Source: Chitinimonas arctica | Lineage (GTDB): Bacteria > Pseudomonadota > Gammaproteobacteria > Burkholderiales > Chitinimonadaceae | Length of the DNA: 64,000 nt | Direction of reading: 5' to 3' | NCBI RefSeq assembly: GCF_007431345.1 | Contig: NZ_CP041730.1 | Location: 4,774,001-4,838,000 of the forward strand | Part shown: positions 17,428-25,338 of the stretch, piece after piece | Position numbering within the stretch: position 1 is the first letter of the stretch | Layout of the letters: each line of letters opens with the position of its first letter | Position numbers and translations under genes: made by a program | The notes under the pieces: model-generated | Seen by the model: only the letters and a program-made list of their open reading frames with translations | What the model was told of the DNA's origin: nothing | Databases searched by the model: none

Positions 17428-17763
17428 TCACCTTTTCTTGGAAAAAGCACCGGGGAATGCTTCTTTGTTCATTTCAATTAATTTCTGCAACTGGCCATTT
17501 GGCATGTCCGAATAAACTCGACGAAGCTCCTTTATGTCACGAGCCAAAACATCGTGCGGAGTGGTTAGATCGGCAAATGCGCGAGATACAATTCCATTAG
17601 GCCCTTTAATCGTGTGCCCAACTTTTGGCACAAGAATTGCAGGCGCCCTTGCTGCATCGTAGCCCTGAATCATTTTTGCAAGCAGAGCTTTTTGCCCAAC
17701 ATGATGCGCATCGAGACCTGGGACAGTGCCTTTTATTTCGTTATAAAGGAAAAATCTTTTCAT
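17428..17763 (-). CDS. Orphan polymorphic-toxin C-terminal nuclease tip
   Basis: A 111-aa protein that looks like a detached toxin tip. LDAHHVGQKALLAKMI has the AHH-type His pair of HNH-superfamily toxin nucleases, followed by APAILVPKVGHTIKGPNG, a block I associate with the C-termini of Rhs/CDI-type toxins. There is no delivery domain: an in-frame TAG lies two codons upstream of the ATG. No good ribosome site is present. It ends 5 bases before the immunity ATG. This matches orphan toxin-immunity modules left by recombination at rhs or cdi loci. Confidence 0.65.
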   Translation of the reverse strand: MKRFFLYNEIKGTVPGLDAHHVGQKALLAKMIQGYDAARAPAILVPKVGHTIKGPNGIVSRAFADLTTPHDVLARDIKELRRVYSDMPNGQLQKLIEMNKEAFPGAFSKKR

Positions 17764-17925
17764 TTTCAACTACTTAACAGCGTGAACGTACGGATATTCG
17801 CGAAGCGAAGTCTATGTTGGACAGTCGCGGGGCAATATTATATCCAAAAAATACTGACACCTGCCGCTGAAGTTCCGGGCCAAGGTACTCGCGGAGGCGC
17901 AGCCGGTATGAGCGGTTTCCAGTCC

Positions 17926-18125
17926 TCAAATTCTTGAGAGTTTCCGTACCTTGAAAGCAGTCCCGAACATCCCGCCTACCGCAGCGAAGACCACGCCATA
18001 CAAACAAGGCGCCCAATATCGTCGCGATCGCTTCGGAATAGTTGGGTAAGCCTGGATTCCCGTCGGCCCATAAGGTCCCAAGTATTCAGAGCCAGGCACA
18101 GGCCATAGGCTGCGTAGCAATGACT
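17926..18125 (-). pseudogene. Decayed copy of the 19.2-kb membrane protein gene
   Basis: The minus-strand frame ends YGVVFAAVGGMFGTAFKVRK then LSRI. The intact gene at 19170-19580 ends YGTVFAAIGGVFGTVPKVRK then PSRM. DNA similarity is obvious over about 100 bases from each stop codon. A second block around 18088-18125 matches the region near 19492-19527, so the middle has been deleted. This is a truncated duplicate, not a functional gene. Confidence 0.8.
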
Positions 18126-18252
18126 GTATGTAAAGTGCGAAAGCGGCGCTGTTTTATGTAAGCGCGATTTGATAGGTGGGGGTTTCCTGCTTCTTTATCC
18201 CTTGTGGGTGGCTTTGGCTTATCCGTTAATAATTATTCGCTAAGGAAATTTT

Positions 18253-19035
18253 ATGTTGAAGAGAAAATTATCGGTTGCGCTTTTGTTGTCTGGCATGCTT
18301 TGCACGGTTTCTCCCGCATTCGCGGGGTATTTTAGTCCGGTATGGTCGACCAAGTTCGTGTTCCTCAATTTCGATACCGCCTCCTCTTTCGATTTGGACC
18401 TTGGGAATCCTGTGACGGATGACGGTAAGGAAATTACGGAGGGCGAAGATCACCGCGACTTCAGGACGCCCACCTGGAGCGTGGGGAGAGGTGCTTACTC
18501 CTACAATTGCCATCGTGACCAGGGTGACCTCGGCTGTAAATTCGCCGCTATCCATGTGCCGCCCGCAACCTGGGAGAATGGTCGCATCCGGCCGGCGCAG
18601 GTGGTAATTCCCATCCTCTTCAACGCGACGATGCACGGGGGGGTGAAAAAGAGCTGCTACTACGCCAGCTATAGAATTCTTATGACGATGAACGCAAATG
18701 AACGGCGCGCCATGGATTATTTTCTAAACAGTTCCAGCTGCAGGTATGGCAGGTTCGGCGCCCAGCCGTCAACATTTTATTTCAATCTGGAAACAGACAA
18801 GCGCGGATACCCTGCTGTCTTTCACAATGGCAATACCCTGGTTTGGGCGCCTAGCCCCTACGGGGAGTCTTTTCCCAAAATCAATAACAACAATTTAGGC
18901 TCGCTCGCCTGGAATGACGAGATGTGGGACAACATTGCGCAGCTTAACCCGGGTAATTCGGGCGTATGTGTTTTACCCCCTGTTGCAAGAGGGGGTGGTA
19001 CGGTTACTTGCCCGGCCGATTTCAAGAATTATTGA
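18253..19035 (+). CDS. Secreted protein of unknown function (260 aa)
   Basis: A Sec signal peptide (MLKRKLSVALLLSGMLCTVS then PAFAG, cleavage after about residue 24) precedes a mature domain of about 236 residues. The mature part has six cysteines (YNCHRD, GCKF, SCYY, SSCRY, GVCV, TCPAD), which suggests disulphides and an extracytoplasmic site. It is rich in aromatic residues and Asn/Gly. No enzyme motif or family was recognised. AAGGA lies 6-8 bases before the ATG. Lower G+C content and decayed copies of neighbouring sequence on both sides mark it as part of a duplicated accessory module. Confidence 0.7.
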   Translation: MLKRKLSVALLLSGMLCTVSPAFAGYFSPVWSTKFVFLNFDTASSFDLDLGNPVTDDGKEITEGEDHRDFRTPTWSVGRGAYSYNCHRDQGDLGCKFAAIHVPPATWENGRIRPAQVVIPILFNATMHGGVKKSCYYASYRILMTMNANERRAMDYFLNSSSCRYGRFGAQPSTFYFNLETDKRGYPAVFHNGNTLVWAPSPYGESFPKINNNNLGSLAWNDEMWDNIAQLNPGNSGVCVLPPVARGGGTVTCPADFKNY

Positions 19036-19067
19036 AAGGAGAATAATTGTTTGCGCGAGGCAATGCG

Positions 19068-19149
19068 ATGATGACAATTAAAATTATCGACGACACTTTT
19101 TTCATCCCGCATGCTTGGCGCAATCTCTCCCGCGCTTGCCGGGGGGTAA
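19068..19149 (+). pseudogene. Remnant of a second signal-peptide coding sequence
   Basis: About 80 bases resemble the 5' end of the 18253 gene. Shared features are an ATG, the string AAAATTATCG, and a stretch coding MLGAISPALAGG followed by TAA, against MLCTVSPAFAGY in the intact gene. A one-base indel separates the ATG from this part. It is the start of a second, deleted copy of the secreted protein gene. Confidence 0.65.
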
Positions 19150-19169
19150 GTTGACGGAATGCCTACCCC

Positions 19170-19580
19170 TCACATTCTTGAGGGCTTCCGTACCTTTGGG
19201 ACAGTCCCGAACACCCCGCCTATGGCGGCGAATACCGTGCCATACAGCAAGGTACCCAAAACCGTCGCGACCACCCCGGAATCGTTCGGCACGTTCACAT
19301 GTCTGTCGGTCCACAGGAAAAGGATCTTGAGCACGCCGGCGGCAATTGCCGCCACGCCGCCCATGGAGATCGCCACCGCTATTTTTCTGGCGGGCGACAC
19401 CGGGGCCAGGTAAGCGGAGACTGCGCCGCCCAGTATGGGCGACACCATGAGAAATATCATCGCCGCGCTGCCGAGCAGGTTCCATGTCTTCAGGGCCAGG
19501 CACAGGACATATGCCGCGACGATGATCGCGGCGCCGAATAGCCAGGCGAGCCTGATGCTGCCTTTATCGGTACGCTTCAC
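19170..19580 (-). CDS. Small four-helix membrane protein, unknown
   Basis: A 136-aa protein with four predicted membrane segments (about residues 11-30, 36-58, 65-90 and 104-127) and a basic C-terminus. It starts at a GTG overlapping the stop codon of the dctR-like gene (GTGA), but the ribosome site is weak, so a later start is possible. No family was recognised. A decayed copy of its 3' end lies 1.2 kb away, on the other side of the secreted protein gene. Confidence 0.6.
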   Translation of the reverse strand: MKRTDKGSIRLAWLFGAAIIVAAYVLCLALKTWNLLGSAAMIFLMVSPILGGAVSAYLAPVSPARKIAVAISMGGVAAIAAGVLKILFLWTDRHVNVPNDSGVVATVLGTLLYGTVFAAIGGVFGTVPKVRKPSRM

Positions 19581-20176
19581 GCCGATCGACCCGCCAACAA
19601 CTGCGCCAGATCCAATGCCGAGCGCACACCCATCTTGGCGAACACGCTGGCGCGGTGGACTTCGACGGTACGTACCGCGATATTCAGTTCATCGCCTATC
19701 TGCTTGTTCAGCTTGCCGGCCAATACCAGCTGCATCACTTCCCGTTCGCGCGGCGACAGGGTGGCCAGGCGCTTGTCCGCTTGCTGCTGGCCGCCCCGCG
19801 AGCGGCGGCGAGCGTCGGCCACGGCCAGGGCGTCGTCGATCTTGTCCAGCAATTGCCGTTCGCTGCAGGGCTTTTCCAGGAAGTCGAAGGCGCCTTGCTT
19901 GACTGCCTGGACCGCCATGGGGATATCGCCATGGCCGGACAGGAACAGCACGATCAGTTCGCTATCGATAGCCCGTAGGCGGTCGAACACATCCAGGCCG
20001 CTCAGGCCCGGCATGCGCACATCCAGGATCACCACCCCATCGCCGTTCAGCGCGGCCAGGAAGGCCTCGCCGCTTTCGAACGCTCTGACGGTGTAGCCAT
20101 GCGATAGCAAGAGCAGTCCCAAGGCGTCGCGGACCGCGGCGTCGTCATCGACCAGGTAGATAGGTAGCGGTGTCAT
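19577..20176 (-). CDS. dctR: Response regulator, FixJ/NarL type, of the TRAP system
   Basis: A 199-aa response regulator. The receiver domain has the acidic pocket LVDDDAAVRDAL, phosphoacceptor Asp52 in VVILDVRMPGLSG, and the Lys in FLEKPC. A LuxR-type HTH occupies about 137-195 (LSPREREVMQLVLAGKLNKQ, then AVRTVEVHRASVFAKMG). It overlaps the upstream kinase gene by 4 bases. Divergent from dctPQM, it most likely controls that transporter; the gene symbol follows this context. Confidence 0.88.
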   Translation of the reverse strand: MTPLPIYLVDDDAAVRDALGLLLLSHGYTVRAFESGEAFLAALNGDGVVILDVRMPGLSGLDVFDRLRAIDSELIVLFLSGHGDIPMAVQAVKQGAFDFLEKPCSERQLLDKIDDALAVADARRRSRGGQQQADKRLATLSPREREVMQLVLAGKLNKQIGDELNIAVRTVEVHRASVFAKMGVRSALDLAQLLAGRSA

Positions 20177-22071
20177 CGTGGCAGGCTTACGTGAAATTGA
20201 GTGCCGCCGTCGGGGCGGGCATGGTGGTGGAGTTTGCCATGGTGTTGCTCAATGATGGAGCGGCAGATATTCAAACCTATGCCCATGCCCAGGGTCTTGG
20301 TGGTGAAAAAGGCTTCGTAGAGCCGTTCCACGATCTCGGCGGGAATGCCGTGACCGCGATCCGCCACGCTGAAGCCGACCTGGTCCGCCGTGCAGCCGGT
20401 ACTGAACACCACTTCGCGCCGGTCCGCCGCCTGCTCGGCACAGGCATCGATGGCGTTGCGCAATAGATTGACCATCACTTGCCCCAAGAGCACCCGGTCG
20501 GCGGCGATGATAGGCATGTCCGGGGCCAATTCGCAAACCAGCCGAACGCCACGGGCCCGGGCATCGGGGTCGATCAATTCCAGGGTGTCGCGGGCGATTT
20601 CGTTCAGGTCGCACTCTTCGCGATGCGGCGCATGCTTGCGGACGAATTCGCGGATGCGTCGCACTACCCCGGCGGCCCGTTGTGCCTGTTCGGCGATCTT
20701 GTTGAGGGTGGAGTCGAGCATATCCTGCTCGCCCCGGCCGGCGAAGTTGCGGGCGGCACTGGCGTAGCTGCTCATGGCCATCAAGGGCTGGTTCAATTCA
20801 TGTGCCAGGGTGGAGGCCATCTCGCCCATGGCGATCAGCCGGCCGGTCTGGCGCAGCTTCTCTTCCTGCTCGTGTTCGCGCGCCTCGGCCGCCTTCTGGC
20901 TGGTGATGTCCACAACCGAACTCATCCAGCCGCGCTGGCGGCCGGTGGCGTCGATCAAGGGGGTGGTGTAGACGCGGGTCGCCACCAGCTGGCCATTGCG
21001 GTGGCGCACGGTCGATTCGAAGCCGCCCTGCGGCGCCCGGCCTGCCAGCACGGCTTCGTTCTGCGCCTGGTGGCCGGCGATATCGGCCGGATTCCAATAG
21101 GGATAGGGTGGCATGGAACCCATCAGTTCGGTGGCGCTGTAGCCCACCATGCGGCAGAAGGCGGCATTGACATAGATAATGCGGCCATCCAGATCACGGG
21201 CGCGCATGCCGACGGAAAGCGAGTCCTCCATGGCGGTCCGGAAGGCATATTCTTCGCGCAGCGCCGCTTCGGCGTTGAGCCGGCCTTGCACTTGGCGATT
21301 CAGGCGCAGCCAGCTGAGCAGCACCATGACGGCCAGCACCACCACCCCGGCGATCAGGCCTTTTTGCACCGTGCCGGTCGGCGTGCGATAGGCGGTAATC
21401 CGCAATATCATGCCCCGCCCTGGCGGATCGAAGGGCAATTGATAGCTTAGCGCCTCATCATCGGTACTGACGCCGGACTTGCTGGCGATCTGCCGTCCTT
21501 GCCCGTCGAGCACGGTGAGCCGGTATTTATTGGCGAACCACCACGGCACCTGCTGGTTCAATATTTTGGGGAGCGCCATCAGCGCGACCAGATCGCGCCC
21601 CTGATCGCTGATCGCTACGGCCAACAGGTTGTTGCCAAGTACATCGGTATAGGCGGGACGGCCGGTGGCGCGGCTCAACCGCACCATATCGGCGATCTGG
21701 CTGCTCTCCAACACCTGGCCATAATCCAGCGGCTCAACCGCACCGCTTATATGTAGTCCGACCAGCGCCGGATTCGCTTGCGCGATCAGGCGGGCGCGGG
21801 CGCGGAAATCGGCTTCGCCGAGGCCGCCGTCCCGGGCCGACTCCAGCATGGCGGCCAGCCGTTCTTCGGTCTGTTCGAATTGAAAGCGCAGGTTCTGTTC
21901 CATCCACAGCACATCACTGACCAGCACCAGGCGAGCTTCCTCGCGCTCGCTCATCCGTACATAGGCGAGCAAGCCTATCACCGCGGCCACGAACAGGACC
22001 AGGGCAAGACGAGGTAGCAACCAAAGCTGGCGGCCGCCGGCGGCGGAGAAGGAGGGGGAACGGGGAAACAT
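20173..22071 (-). CDS. dctS: Sensor histidine kinase, DctB/DctS-like, with PAS domain
   Basis: A 632-aa membrane kinase. A transmembrane segment at about 17-38 and another at 237-256 bracket a periplasmic sensor region of about 200 residues. A PAS domain follows (about 280-395). The HisKA H-box is MASTLAHELNQPLMAMSSYA with His424. The ATPase domain has the N-box NLLRNAIDAC and G-boxes DRGHGIP and GMGIGLNIC. It overlaps the response regulator gene by 4 bases and is divergent from dctP, so it probably senses the TRAP substrate or a related C4-dicarboxylate. DctB and DctS names are equally defensible. Confidence 0.88.
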   Translation of the reverse strand: MFPRSPSFSAAGGRQLWLLPRLALVLFVAAVIGLLAYVRMSEREEARLVLVSDVLWMEQNLRFQFEQTEERLAAMLESARDGGLGEADFRARARLIAQANPALVGLHISGAVEPLDYGQVLESSQIADMVRLSRATGRPAYTDVLGNNLLAVAISDQGRDLVALMALPKILNQQVPWWFANKYRLTVLDGQGRQIASKSGVSTDDEALSYQLPFDPPGRGMILRITAYRTPTGTVQKGLIAGVVVLAVMVLLSWLRLNRQVQGRLNAEAALREEYAFRTAMEDSLSVGMRARDLDGRIIYVNAAFCRMVGYSATELMGSMPPYPYWNPADIAGHQAQNEAVLAGRAPQGGFESTVRHRNGQLVATRVYTTPLIDATGRQRGWMSSVVDITSQKAAEAREHEQEEKLRQTGRLIAMGEMASTLAHELNQPLMAMSSYASAARNFAGRGEQDMLDSTLNKIAEQAQRAAGVVRRIREFVRKHAPHREECDLNEIARDTLELIDPDARARGVRLVCELAPDMPIIAADRVLLGQVMVNLLRNAIDACAEQAADRREVVFSTGCTADQVGFSVADRGHGIPAEIVERLYEAFFTTKTLGMGIGLNICRSIIEQHHGKLHHHARPDGGTQFHVSLPR

Positions 22072-22106
22072 GGCTCAATCGTAGAGCAGTGCTTGCTTTG
22101 GCACAC

Positions 22107-22120
22107 TGTGGTCAACCACA
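22107..22120. promoter_or_regulatory. Possible operator in the dctS/dctP spacer
   Basis: A 6-2-6 dyad TGTGGT-CA-ACCACA lies in the 122-bp spacer between the divergent kinase and dctP genes. It is a candidate site for the response regulator. No sigma-54 promoter was found here. Confidence 0.35.
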
Positions 22121-22193
22121 ATCGGGCCGCCACAATTGTCGCAGTCTTGCCGCTAGGCCAAGAATGCGCGTATTACACCAAGGAGACCTTAAC

Positions 22194-23192
22194 ATGCAAC
22201 GCCGTACCCTGTTTGGCGCAGCCTTTGCGCTCGCTCTTTCCTTCAGCACCGCTTGGGCCGCGGAACCCATCGTGATCAAGTTCAGCCACGTCGTGGCCAA
22301 TGACACGCCCAAGGGTAAAGCTGCCTTGTATTTCAAGAAGTTGGTGGAAGAGCGCAGCAAGGGCGCGGTGCGGATCGAGGTCTATCCGAACAGCCAGTTG
22401 TATAAGGACAAAGAAGAACTGGAAGCATTGCAGCTGGGCGCCATCCAGATGCTGGCGCCTTCGCTGGCCAAGTTCGGACCCCTTGGCGTCAAGGAATTCG
22501 AAGCTTTCGACCTGCCGTTTATCTTCGACAACTATGAAGAACTGCATAAGGTCACCCAAGGTCCGGTAGGAGCCATGCTGCTGAAAAAGCTGGAAGGCAA
22601 GGGGATCCGCGGACTGGCTTACTGGGATAACGGATTCAAGCAATTCAGCGCCAACAAGCCATTGCGTACTCCGGCGGATTTTCGTGGGCTGAAGATGCGT
22701 ATCCAATCCTCCAAGGTGCTCGATGCGCAAATGCGCACCCTGGGCGCCATCCCGCAGCAAATGGCCTTCTCCGAGGTCTATCAGGGTCTGCAGACCGGTG
22801 TGGTGGACGGCGCCGAGAACCCGGCTTCCAATTTCTATACGCAGAAGATGCATGAGGTACAGAAGTTCCTGAGCGTGTCCGACCATGGTTATCTGGGCTA
22901 TGCCGTGATCGTCAACAAGAACTTCTGGGACGGCCTCCCGCCCGCAGTCCGTAGCCAGCTGGAAACCGCCATGCAGGATGCCACCAAGTACGCCAACGAT
23001 ATCGCCAAGAGCGAAAACGCCGGCGACCTGGAGAATGTGAAGAAGTCCGGCAAGACCCAGATCGTGGTGTTGACGGCGGCCGAGCGCGCCGCGTTGAAGA
23101 AGGCGATGGCGCCGGTGCATGCCCAGATGGCCGACCGGATCGGTGGCGATCTGATCAAGGCGATCTACAAGGAAACCGGTTACGTCCAGTAA
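22194..23192 (+). CDS. dctP: TRAP transporter solute-binding protein
   Basis: A 332-aa periplasmic binding protein of the DctP family. The signal peptide MQRRTLFGAAFALALSFSTA ends at ...AWA-AE. The mature chain begins IVIKFSHVVANDTPKG. The substrate-carboxylate Arg block is GLKMRIQSSKVLDAQMR, followed by FSEVYQGLQTGVVDGAENP, typical of C4-dicarboxylate binders. The start at 22194 is set by AAGGAGA upstream; the frame is open for 35 codons before it. It is first in a dctPQM operon and separated from dctQ by a strong hairpin. Confidence 0.96.
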   Translation: MQRRTLFGAAFALALSFSTAWAAEPIVIKFSHVVANDTPKGKAALYFKKLVEERSKGAVRIEVYPNSQLYKDKEELEALQLGAIQMLAPSLAKFGPLGVKEFEAFDLPFIFDNYEELHKVTQGPVGAMLLKKLEGKGIRGLAYWDNGFKQFSANKPLRTPADFRGLKMRIQSSKVLDAQMRTLGAIPQQMAFSEVYQGLQTGVVDGAENPASNFYTQKMHEVQKFLSVSDHGYLGYAVIVNKNFWDGLPPAVRSQLETAMQDATKYANDIAKSENAGDLENVKKSGKTQIVVLTAAERAALKKAMAPVHAQMADRIGGDLIKAIYKETGYVQ

Positions 23193-23198
23193 GACTGA

Positions 23199-23237
23199 CA
23201 TCCAGGGTGGCCAGGCTCTCGCCGGCCACCCTGGATG
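23199..23237 (+). promoter_or_regulatory. Strong mRNA hairpin between dctP and dctQ
   Basis: A perfect 14-bp stem (CATCCAGGGTGGCC / GGCCACCCTGGATG) with an 11-nt loop begins 6 bases after the dctP stop. There is no T run. Such stems commonly stabilise the upstream message so that the binding protein is made in excess over the membrane subunits. Confidence 0.7.
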
Positions 23238-23241
23238 CTTC

Positions 23242-23286
23242 GCGGATGGCTGCCACACGGATGGCCACCCCACGGATGGCCGCCCC
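23242..23286 (+). repeat. 15-bp tandem repeat, three copies
   Basis: Three adjacent 15-base units, GCGGATGGCTGCCAC, ACGGATGGCCACCCC and ACGGATGGCCGCCCC, lie between the hairpin and dctQ. They are not part of a gene. Confidence 0.8.
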
Positions 23287-23360
23287 ACGTAACCGTCTTT
23301 CCCTGCCTGGCCGAATCCGTGCCCGGCGGGCTGATTTCGTCCCTCTTTCCGGGAGTCCCC

Positions 23361-23915
23361 ATGAAGTATCTCAATCATCTTGAGGAGTGGTTTATCGCCA
23401 CTCTGATGGCGGCCGCGACGCTGATCATCTTCGTCGCCGTGCTGCACCGCTACTTTTCCGGCTTTTCCATACCGCATGTGCAGGACTGGCTGCTGTCGCT
23501 CAACCTATCGTGGGCGCAGGAATTGTGTATCTACCTATTCGTCTGGATGGCTAAATTCGGCGCGGCCTACGGCGTGCGTACCGGTATCCACGTCGGCGTC
23601 GATGTGCTGGCCAACCGGCTTGAAGAGCGCTACCGCAAGATGTTCGTGTTGATCGCCCTGGGCGCGGGCGTCTTGTTCACCTGCATCGTGGCCACCCTGG
23701 GTGCGACCTTCGTCTGGGAAATCGCCCATACCGACCAGACCTCGTCCGACCTGGAAGTGCCGATGTGGCTGGTTTACCTGGCGGTGCCTTGTGGCTCCTA
23801 CCTGATGTGTTTCCGCTTTCTGCAGGTGGGCTGGCAATTCTGGCGTACCGGCGAGCTGCCGCACCATGATCATGGCCATGTCGATGGCCTGGAAGAAGAA
23901 GGAGTGCCGGCATGA
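23361..23915 (+). CDS. dctQ: TRAP transporter small permease
   Basis: A 184-aa membrane protein with four helices, the small subunit of a TRAP transporter. It begins MKYLNHLEEWFIATLMAAAT. The conserved Q-subunit block is SWAQELCIYLFVWMAKFGAA then YGVRTGIHVGVDVL. The ATG at 23361 has GGGAG upstream; the open frame before it covers the tandem repeat and is not coding. The stop overlaps the dctM start by 4 bases. The C-terminus is His/acid-rich. Confidence 0.94.
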   Translation: MKYLNHLEEWFIATLMAAATLIIFVAVLHRYFSGFSIPHVQDWLLSLNLSWAQELCIYLFVWMAKFGAAYGVRTGIHVGVDVLANRLEERYRKMFVLIALGAGVLFTCIVATLGATFVWEIAHTDQTSSDLEVPMWLVYLAVPCGSYLMCFRFLQVGWQFWRTGELPHHDHGHVDGLEEEGVPA

Positions 23916-25288
23916 GCACCGTAAGCATCCCTCAAGGCAAGCCCTTGTCGATCAAATGGCCCATCGGTATCGCGGCGGTACTGGTGGCGGCCAGCTTGCT
24001 GCTGGGCAAGCAGGCGTTGATTTTCTGTCTCCTGATAGGCTTGATGCTGACGGGCATGCCCATCTCCATCGCCCTGGGCCTGACGGTTTTGACCTTCCTG
24101 TTCACCATGACCCAGGTGCCGATCGAATCGGTGGCGCTGAAGCTGTTCACCGGCATCGAGAAGTTCGAGATCATGGCGATCCCGTTCTTTATCCTGGCCG
24201 GTAACTTCCTTACCCATGGCGGGGTGGCGCGCCGCATGATTGCCTTTGCCACCGCCATGGTGGGGCATTGGCATGGCGGACTGGGCCTGGCGGGCGTGAT
24301 GGCCTGCGCCTTGTTCGCAGCGGTTTCGGGCTCCAGCCCGGCCACCGTGGTGGCGATCGGCTCGATCATCCTGCCGGCCATGGTCAAGCAGGGCTTCCCC
24401 AAGCAGTTCGGCGCGGGAGTGATCACCACCTCGGGCGCATTGGGCATCCTGATCCCGCCATCCATCGTGATGGTGATGTACTCGGTAGCCACCAATACCT
24501 CGGTCGGCGCCCTGTTCATGGCCGGTGTGATACCGGGCCTGATGCTGGCGGTATTGCTGGGCCTGGTCGCCTGGTGGCGCGCCCGCAAGCATAACTACCC
24601 CCGTATGCCCAAGGCCACCTGGCTGGAGCGCTGGACGGCATTTCGCCGTGCCGCCTGGGGCCTGCTGCTGATCGTGGTGGTGATGGGCGGTATCTATACC
24701 GGCCTGTTCACGCCCACCGAAGCGGCTGCCATGAGCGCGGTGTACGCTTTTGTCGTGGCGGTATTCGTCTACCGCGATATGCGCCTGTCCGATGTGCCGC
24801 GCGTACTGGTCGGCTCGGCCAGCATGAGCGCCATGCTGCTGTACATCATCACCAATGCGGTGCTGTTCTCCTTCCTGATCACCCACGAGAATATTCCGCA
24901 AGCCATGGCTGATTGGCTGTTGGGCATGGGTCTGGGACCGATAGCCTTCCTGCTGGCGGTCAATGTGCTGCTGTTGTTGGCCGGCAATGTGATGGAACCG
25001 TCCAGCATCGTGCTGATCTTCGCGCCTATCCTGTTCCCGGTGGCCATCAAGCTGGGCATCAACCCGGTCCACTTCGGCATCCTTATCGTGGTCAATATGG
25101 AGGTGGGCATGTGCCATCCGCCGGTGGGGCTGAATCTCTATGTCGCTTCCGGCATTACCCGCATGGGAATCACGGAGCTGACGGTGGCGGTCTGGCCGTG
25201 GCTGCTCGCCATGCTGGGCTTCCTGGGCTTGATTACCTATGTGCCGGTGATCTCGACCTGGCTGCCGACGTACCTGGGCATGATGTAG
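23912..25288 (+). CDS. dctM: TRAP transporter large permease
   Basis: A 458-aa protein with about 12 membrane segments that performs sodium-coupled uptake with DctQ and DctP. Family blocks include GMPISIALGL, AVSGSSPATVVAIGSII, GALGILIPPSIVMVMY, FTPTEAAAMSAVYAF and VGMCHPPVGLNLYVASGI. A 30-residue N-terminal extension precedes the first core helix. It overlaps dctQ by 4 bases and is followed by a strong terminator. Confidence 0.96.
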   Translation: MSTVSIPQGKPLSIKWPIGIAAVLVAASLLLGKQALIFCLLIGLMLTGMPISIALGLTVLTFLFTMTQVPIESVALKLFTGIEKFEIMAIPFFILAGNFLTHGGVARRMIAFATAMVGHWHGGLGLAGVMACALFAAVSGSSPATVVAIGSIILPAMVKQGFPKQFGAGVITTSGALGILIPPSIVMVMYSVATNTSVGALFMAGVIPGLMLAVLLGLVAWWRARKHNYPRMPKATWLERWTAFRRAAWGLLLIVVVMGGIYTGLFTPTEAAAMSAVYAFVVAVFVYRDMRLSDVPRVLVGSASMSAMLLYIITNAVLFSFLITHENIPQAMADWLLGMGLGPIAFLLAVNVLLLLAGNVMEPSSIVLIFAPILFPVAIKLGINPVHFGILIVVNMEVGMCHPPVGLNLYVASGITRMGITELTVAVWPWLLAMLGFLGLITYVPVISTWLPTYLGMM

Positions 25289-25293
25289 GGCAT

Positions 25294-25331
25294 GAAAAGC
25301 GCTGGGACAGGCCCGTCCTGCCCAGCGCTTT
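25294..25331. terminator. Terminator after dctM
   Basis: A stem of AAAAGCGCTGGG(A)CAGG with CCTGCCCAGCGCTTTT, one bulged A and a short loop, 5 bases after dctM. It has T-rich ends on both strands, so it can also serve the LRR gene converging from the right. Confidence 0.85.
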
Positions 25332-25338
25332 TGCTTGC

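Noticed and set aside
19048..19158. A small TTG-started open frame after the secreted protein gene, with AAAGGAG upstream
   Set aside because: It overlaps the signal-peptide remnant in another frame and is better explained as debris.
22089..22193. A sigma-54 promoter for dctP
   Set aside because: A TGGCAC is present, but no TTGC follows at the required spacing, and the regulator is FixJ-type rather than NtrC-type.
23242..23286. CRISPR-like array
   Set aside because: The 15-bp units are directly adjacent with no spacers, so this is a plain tandem repeat.
22173..23477. A 434-codon open frame antisense to dctP
   Set aside because: It runs through dctP, the hairpin and the tandem repeat, and has only shadow composition.
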